Source: Elizabethkingia sp. YR214
GTDB lineage: Bacteria; Bacteroidota; Bacteroidia; Flavobacteriales; Weeksellaceae
Direction of reading: 5' to 3'
DNA: 64,000 nucleotides
Assembly: GCF_003058195.1 (NCBI RefSeq)
Contig: NZ_QBUH01000003.1
Span: 1 to 64,000 of the forward strand
Below the pieces are notes generated by a model, which saw only the letters and a program-made list of their open reading frames with translations, had not been told where the DNA came from and ran no database searches. Within the stretch, counting starts at the first letter, position 1; each line of letters opens with the position of its first letter. Positions 62,450 through 64,000 of this stretch are shown piece by piece. The position numbers and the translations under genes are program-made.

Positions 62450-63286
62450 ATGTCAGTAGATAATATTAATGCTTCTTACGATAAACCAATTGAATTGGAT
62501 GAAATCGTATTTGAGCATAGAAATAAAGAGTACGGGGCGTATGATCTGAGAAAAAGTTACAGACCTATACTGACAAGATCTTTACTAGTAGGTTCAGCAT
62601 TATTTCTTTTTGCTGTACTTGCACCCTTAGTTTATTTAAAGATAAAAGACGGGCAACAAAAAGAAGAGACAAAAGTGTCAGTGGACTTAACAGATATTAA
62701 AGATATCCCACCACCGGTAGAAGAAAAAGAACTTCCACCACCGCCACCACCGCCACCAGTTGAGCCTCCTAAGCAAGAGATTGTAAGGGATATGATTCCG
62801 GAGCCGAAACCAAATCCTAAAGTGGAAGAGCCACCTAAGAAAATTGAAGAGGTAAAGGAAACTACAATTGGTACAAGAGATCAGGAAGGTGAAAAAATTG
62901 CTAAATACACTCCACCACCACCACCAGCTAATACAGGTGCAGGTAAGAATGTTGAAGCTCCTAAGCCAGTAGGTAACGAAATCGTTGACCGAGTTGACCA
63001 GGAAGCAGCATTTGCAGGAGGTATTGAGAAATTTAGAAATTTATTTACAAGTAATTTCGATAACTCTTCTGTAGAAGGTGAAGGTACATTGAAAACTACA
63101 GTTACTTTCGTTGTAGAAAGAGATGGTTCTCTTTCTGACGTTAAAGCTTCAGGACCTAATTCTGACTTTAACAGAGAGGCTGAAAGAACAATTAGATCAA
63201 TCAAAGGGAAATGGAGCCCAGGTAAGCTTAACGGTGATCCGGTAAGATCCAGATTCAGATTCCCGGTTACAATGAACTTCGAATAA
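62450..63286 (+). CDS. tonB: Energy transducer TonB
   Basis: A 278-residue protein. A cytoplasmic N-terminal region has VFEHRNKEYGAYDLRKSYRPIL (a block typical of Bacteroidetes TonB), a TM at about 43-64, and a proline-rich spacer (PPPPPPPVEPPKQ near 87-107, more at 155-160) that spans the periplasm. The C-terminal TonB domain (about 195-278) has VTFVVERDGSLSDVKASG, FNREAERTIRSIKGKWSPGKLNGDPVRSRFRFPVTM. It contacts TonB boxes of outer membrane receptors. The operon's energising unit ends at the terminator 63301-63338. Confidence 0.96.
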   Translation: MSVDNINASYDKPIELDEIVFEHRNKEYGAYDLRKSYRPILTRSLLVGSALFLFAVLAPLVYLKIKDGQQKEETKVSVDLTDIKDIPPPVEEKELPPPPPPPPVEPPKQEIVRDMIPEPKPNPKVEEPPKKIEEVKETTIGTRDQEGEKIAKYTPPPPPANTGAGKNVEAPKPVGNEIVDRVDQEAAFAGGIEKFRNLFTSNFDNSSVEGEGTLKTTVTFVVERDGSLSDVKASGPNSDFNREAERTIRSIKGKWSPGKLNGDPVRSRFRFPVTMNFE

Positions 63287-63300
63287 GTTTATATCCAAAT

Positions 63301-63338
63301 AAAAAAAGAGAAGCTATTGCAGCTTCTCTTTTTTTTGT
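63301..63338 (+). terminator. Terminator of the exb/tonB operon
   Basis: Perfect 15-bp stem AAAAAAAGAGAAGCT / AGCTTCTCTTTTTTT, loop ATTGC. Very strong. Confidence 0.93.
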
Positions 63339-63345
63339 ATTTTTG
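63338..63345 (+). promoter_or_regulatory. -7 element for the small membrane protein gene
   Basis: TATTTTTG, perfect TAnnTTTG, directly after the terminator and only 5 bases before the ATG at 63351. If used, the mRNA would be leaderless or nearly so. Confidence 0.45.
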
Positions 63346-63350
63346 TTTCC

Positions 63351-63545
63351 ATGACGTTTAATTTGTTATCAATTGTTGCAGGGATTTGTTATATCACATT
63401 AGGTATTTTTGTGATTATGTATAAATTTTTCATTGTAGAATTAGGAGAAGCTGCTGCGTATCCGCTGGGAGGGCTGCTTATAATATATGGTGTTTTCAGA
63501 CTGATAAGAGTGGTAAATAAATTCAGAAAGAGAAATGAAGAATAG
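63351..63545 (+). CDS. Small two-TM membrane protein
   Basis: A 64-residue protein with two hydrophobic segments (about 5-24 and 34-53, the second with GGLLIIYGVFRLIR) and a basic tail (NKFRKRNEE). No family is named. It overlaps the PstS-like gene by 11 bases, so translation is coupled. Small membrane proteins of this kind commonly stand between tonB and a substrate-binding lipoprotein in flavobacteria. Its role is unknown. Confidence 0.7.
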   Translation: MTFNLLSIVAGICYITLGIFVIMYKFFIVELGEAAAYPLGGLLIIYGVFRLIRVVNKFRKRNEE

Positions 63546-64000
63546 CCTTTTTTTATTAGTATTATTAATCATATTAGGATCATGTAATAATGATAAAAAA
63601 AATGATTATGCTACTGGCAGTGTAGTTATGGCTACAGACCCTTCTTTCTATAATGTTGCCGATGCTCTTTCTTACCGTTATATGAAAGTATATCCGGATG
63701 CAAAGATCGAGCTGAAACAAATGAAAGAAAAGGAAGCTTTAAAAGCTTTAATTGATAATAAAGTTTCTACTATTGTAATGTCACGTGAACTAACGGAGAC
63801 AGAAAAACAAAGTTTTCTTAGCAATATAAAATTGAAAGCTGTACCTGCATATTTTGCTGCAGATGCTTTGGTTTTTGTTGTTCCGAAGGAATCTTCAATA
63901 GACAAAATTTCGGTGGATGATGTTGCGAGAATGTTGACTGACGAAAAAAGGACTTTAATCTTTGACGGGGCAAATACAAGTAATACAGATTATATTGCTG
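63535..64000 (+). CDS. PstS-like substrate-binding lipoprotein, 5' part (cut by window end)
   Basis: Open from the ATG at 63535 to the window edge, 155 codons visible. The signal sequence KNSLFLLVLLIILGSCNND has lipobox LGSC (Cys17). The body resembles the phosphate-type periplasmic binding fold: SVVMATDPSFYNVADALSYRYMKVYPDAKIEL, then STIVMSRELTETEKQ, and YFAADALVFVVPKESSIDKISVDDVARML. No ABC permease or ATPase gene is visible. The call to the PstS group is from the fold pattern. A phosphate ligand is unproven. It overlaps the small membrane protein gene by 11 bases. Confidence 0.75.
   Translation, partial: MKNSLFLLVLLIILGSCNNDKKNDYATGSVVMATDPSFYNVADALSYRYMKVYPDAKIELKQMKEKEALKALIDNKVSTIVMSRELTETEKQSFLSNIKLKAVPAYFAADALVFVVPKESSIDKISVDDVARMLTDEKRTLIFDGANTSNTDYIA

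Overview
The window looks like chromosomal DNA of a flavobacterium, most likely Elizabethkingia or a close Weeksellaceae relative. The reasons are low G+C, many promoters of the Bacteroidetes type (TTTG, about 19 bases, TAnnTTTG), a TonB-dependent receptor of the Oar type, a C-terminal-half M16 peptidase, DUF3667 and MORN_2 proteins, and the block pdxA - YceD - rpmF - accB - accC. Most of the sequence is ordinary core genome. The genus is an inference from gene content, not a database result.

Layout. 1-6690: the 3' half of an M16 peptidase gene, a secreted DUF3060-type protein, a PadR regulator with three tandem paralogous membrane proteins, a secreted Sel1-like protein, a 2H phosphoesterase and a beta-lactamase-fold serine hydrolase. 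6691-8870: a very AT-rich accessory island with two genes of unknown function (123 and 307 aa). Between them lies a candidate minus-strand small RNA with its own promoter and terminator. 8887-15473: icmF (fused acyl-CoA mutase and its G-protein chaperone), a MORN_2 protein, a small membrane protein and a DUF3667 protein. 15716-20630: rplM-rpsI, rpsB with a structured leader, an inverted lipoprotein gene, tsf and guaB. 20748-26468: a GH20 hexosaminidase, a conserved unknown protein, accA and gltX.

26670-34683: a surface-glycan locus. Five minus-strand glycosyltransferase-like genes plus one paralog are tightly packed, followed by a divergent DxD glycosyltransferase and a WaaE/KdtX-like GT2. 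waaA (55306-56544) lies elsewhere in the window and fits with an LPS core pathway. 34714-40078: rocD, accC, accB, rpmF, a YceD/DUF177 protein and pdxA, all on the minus strand. 40122-42853: ribE, a histidine kinase and a TrmN6-type methyltransferase in one operon. Its promoter interlocks with that of pdxA. 42910-50045: ftsE, rpmH, nrnA, an Oar-type receptor and two secreted or soluble minus-strand proteins. 50063-53412: dsbD and tilS, overlapping. 53546-57149: O-methyltransferase, NlpC/P60, NTF2-like and waaA genes in one run, then a lipocalin-like lipoprotein. 57200-60019: leuS. 60340-64000: a TonB energising operon (exbB, exbD, exbD, tonB) followed by a small membrane protein and a truncated PstS-like lipoprotein.

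How genes work together. accA, accB and accC supply three of the four acetyl-CoA carboxylase subunits, and rpmF/YceD sits beside them. rplM, rpsI, rpsB, tsf, rpmF, rpmH, gltX, leuS, tilS and TrmN6 are translation functions. The exb/tonB operon would energise TonB-dependent receptors such as the one at 45219-48323. No tRNA, rRNA, insertion sequence or CRISPR array was found. The best candidate for something undescribed is the 7.2-8.9 kb island with its putative RNA gene. The structured rpsB leader and the PadR-linked triplicate membrane proteins come next.
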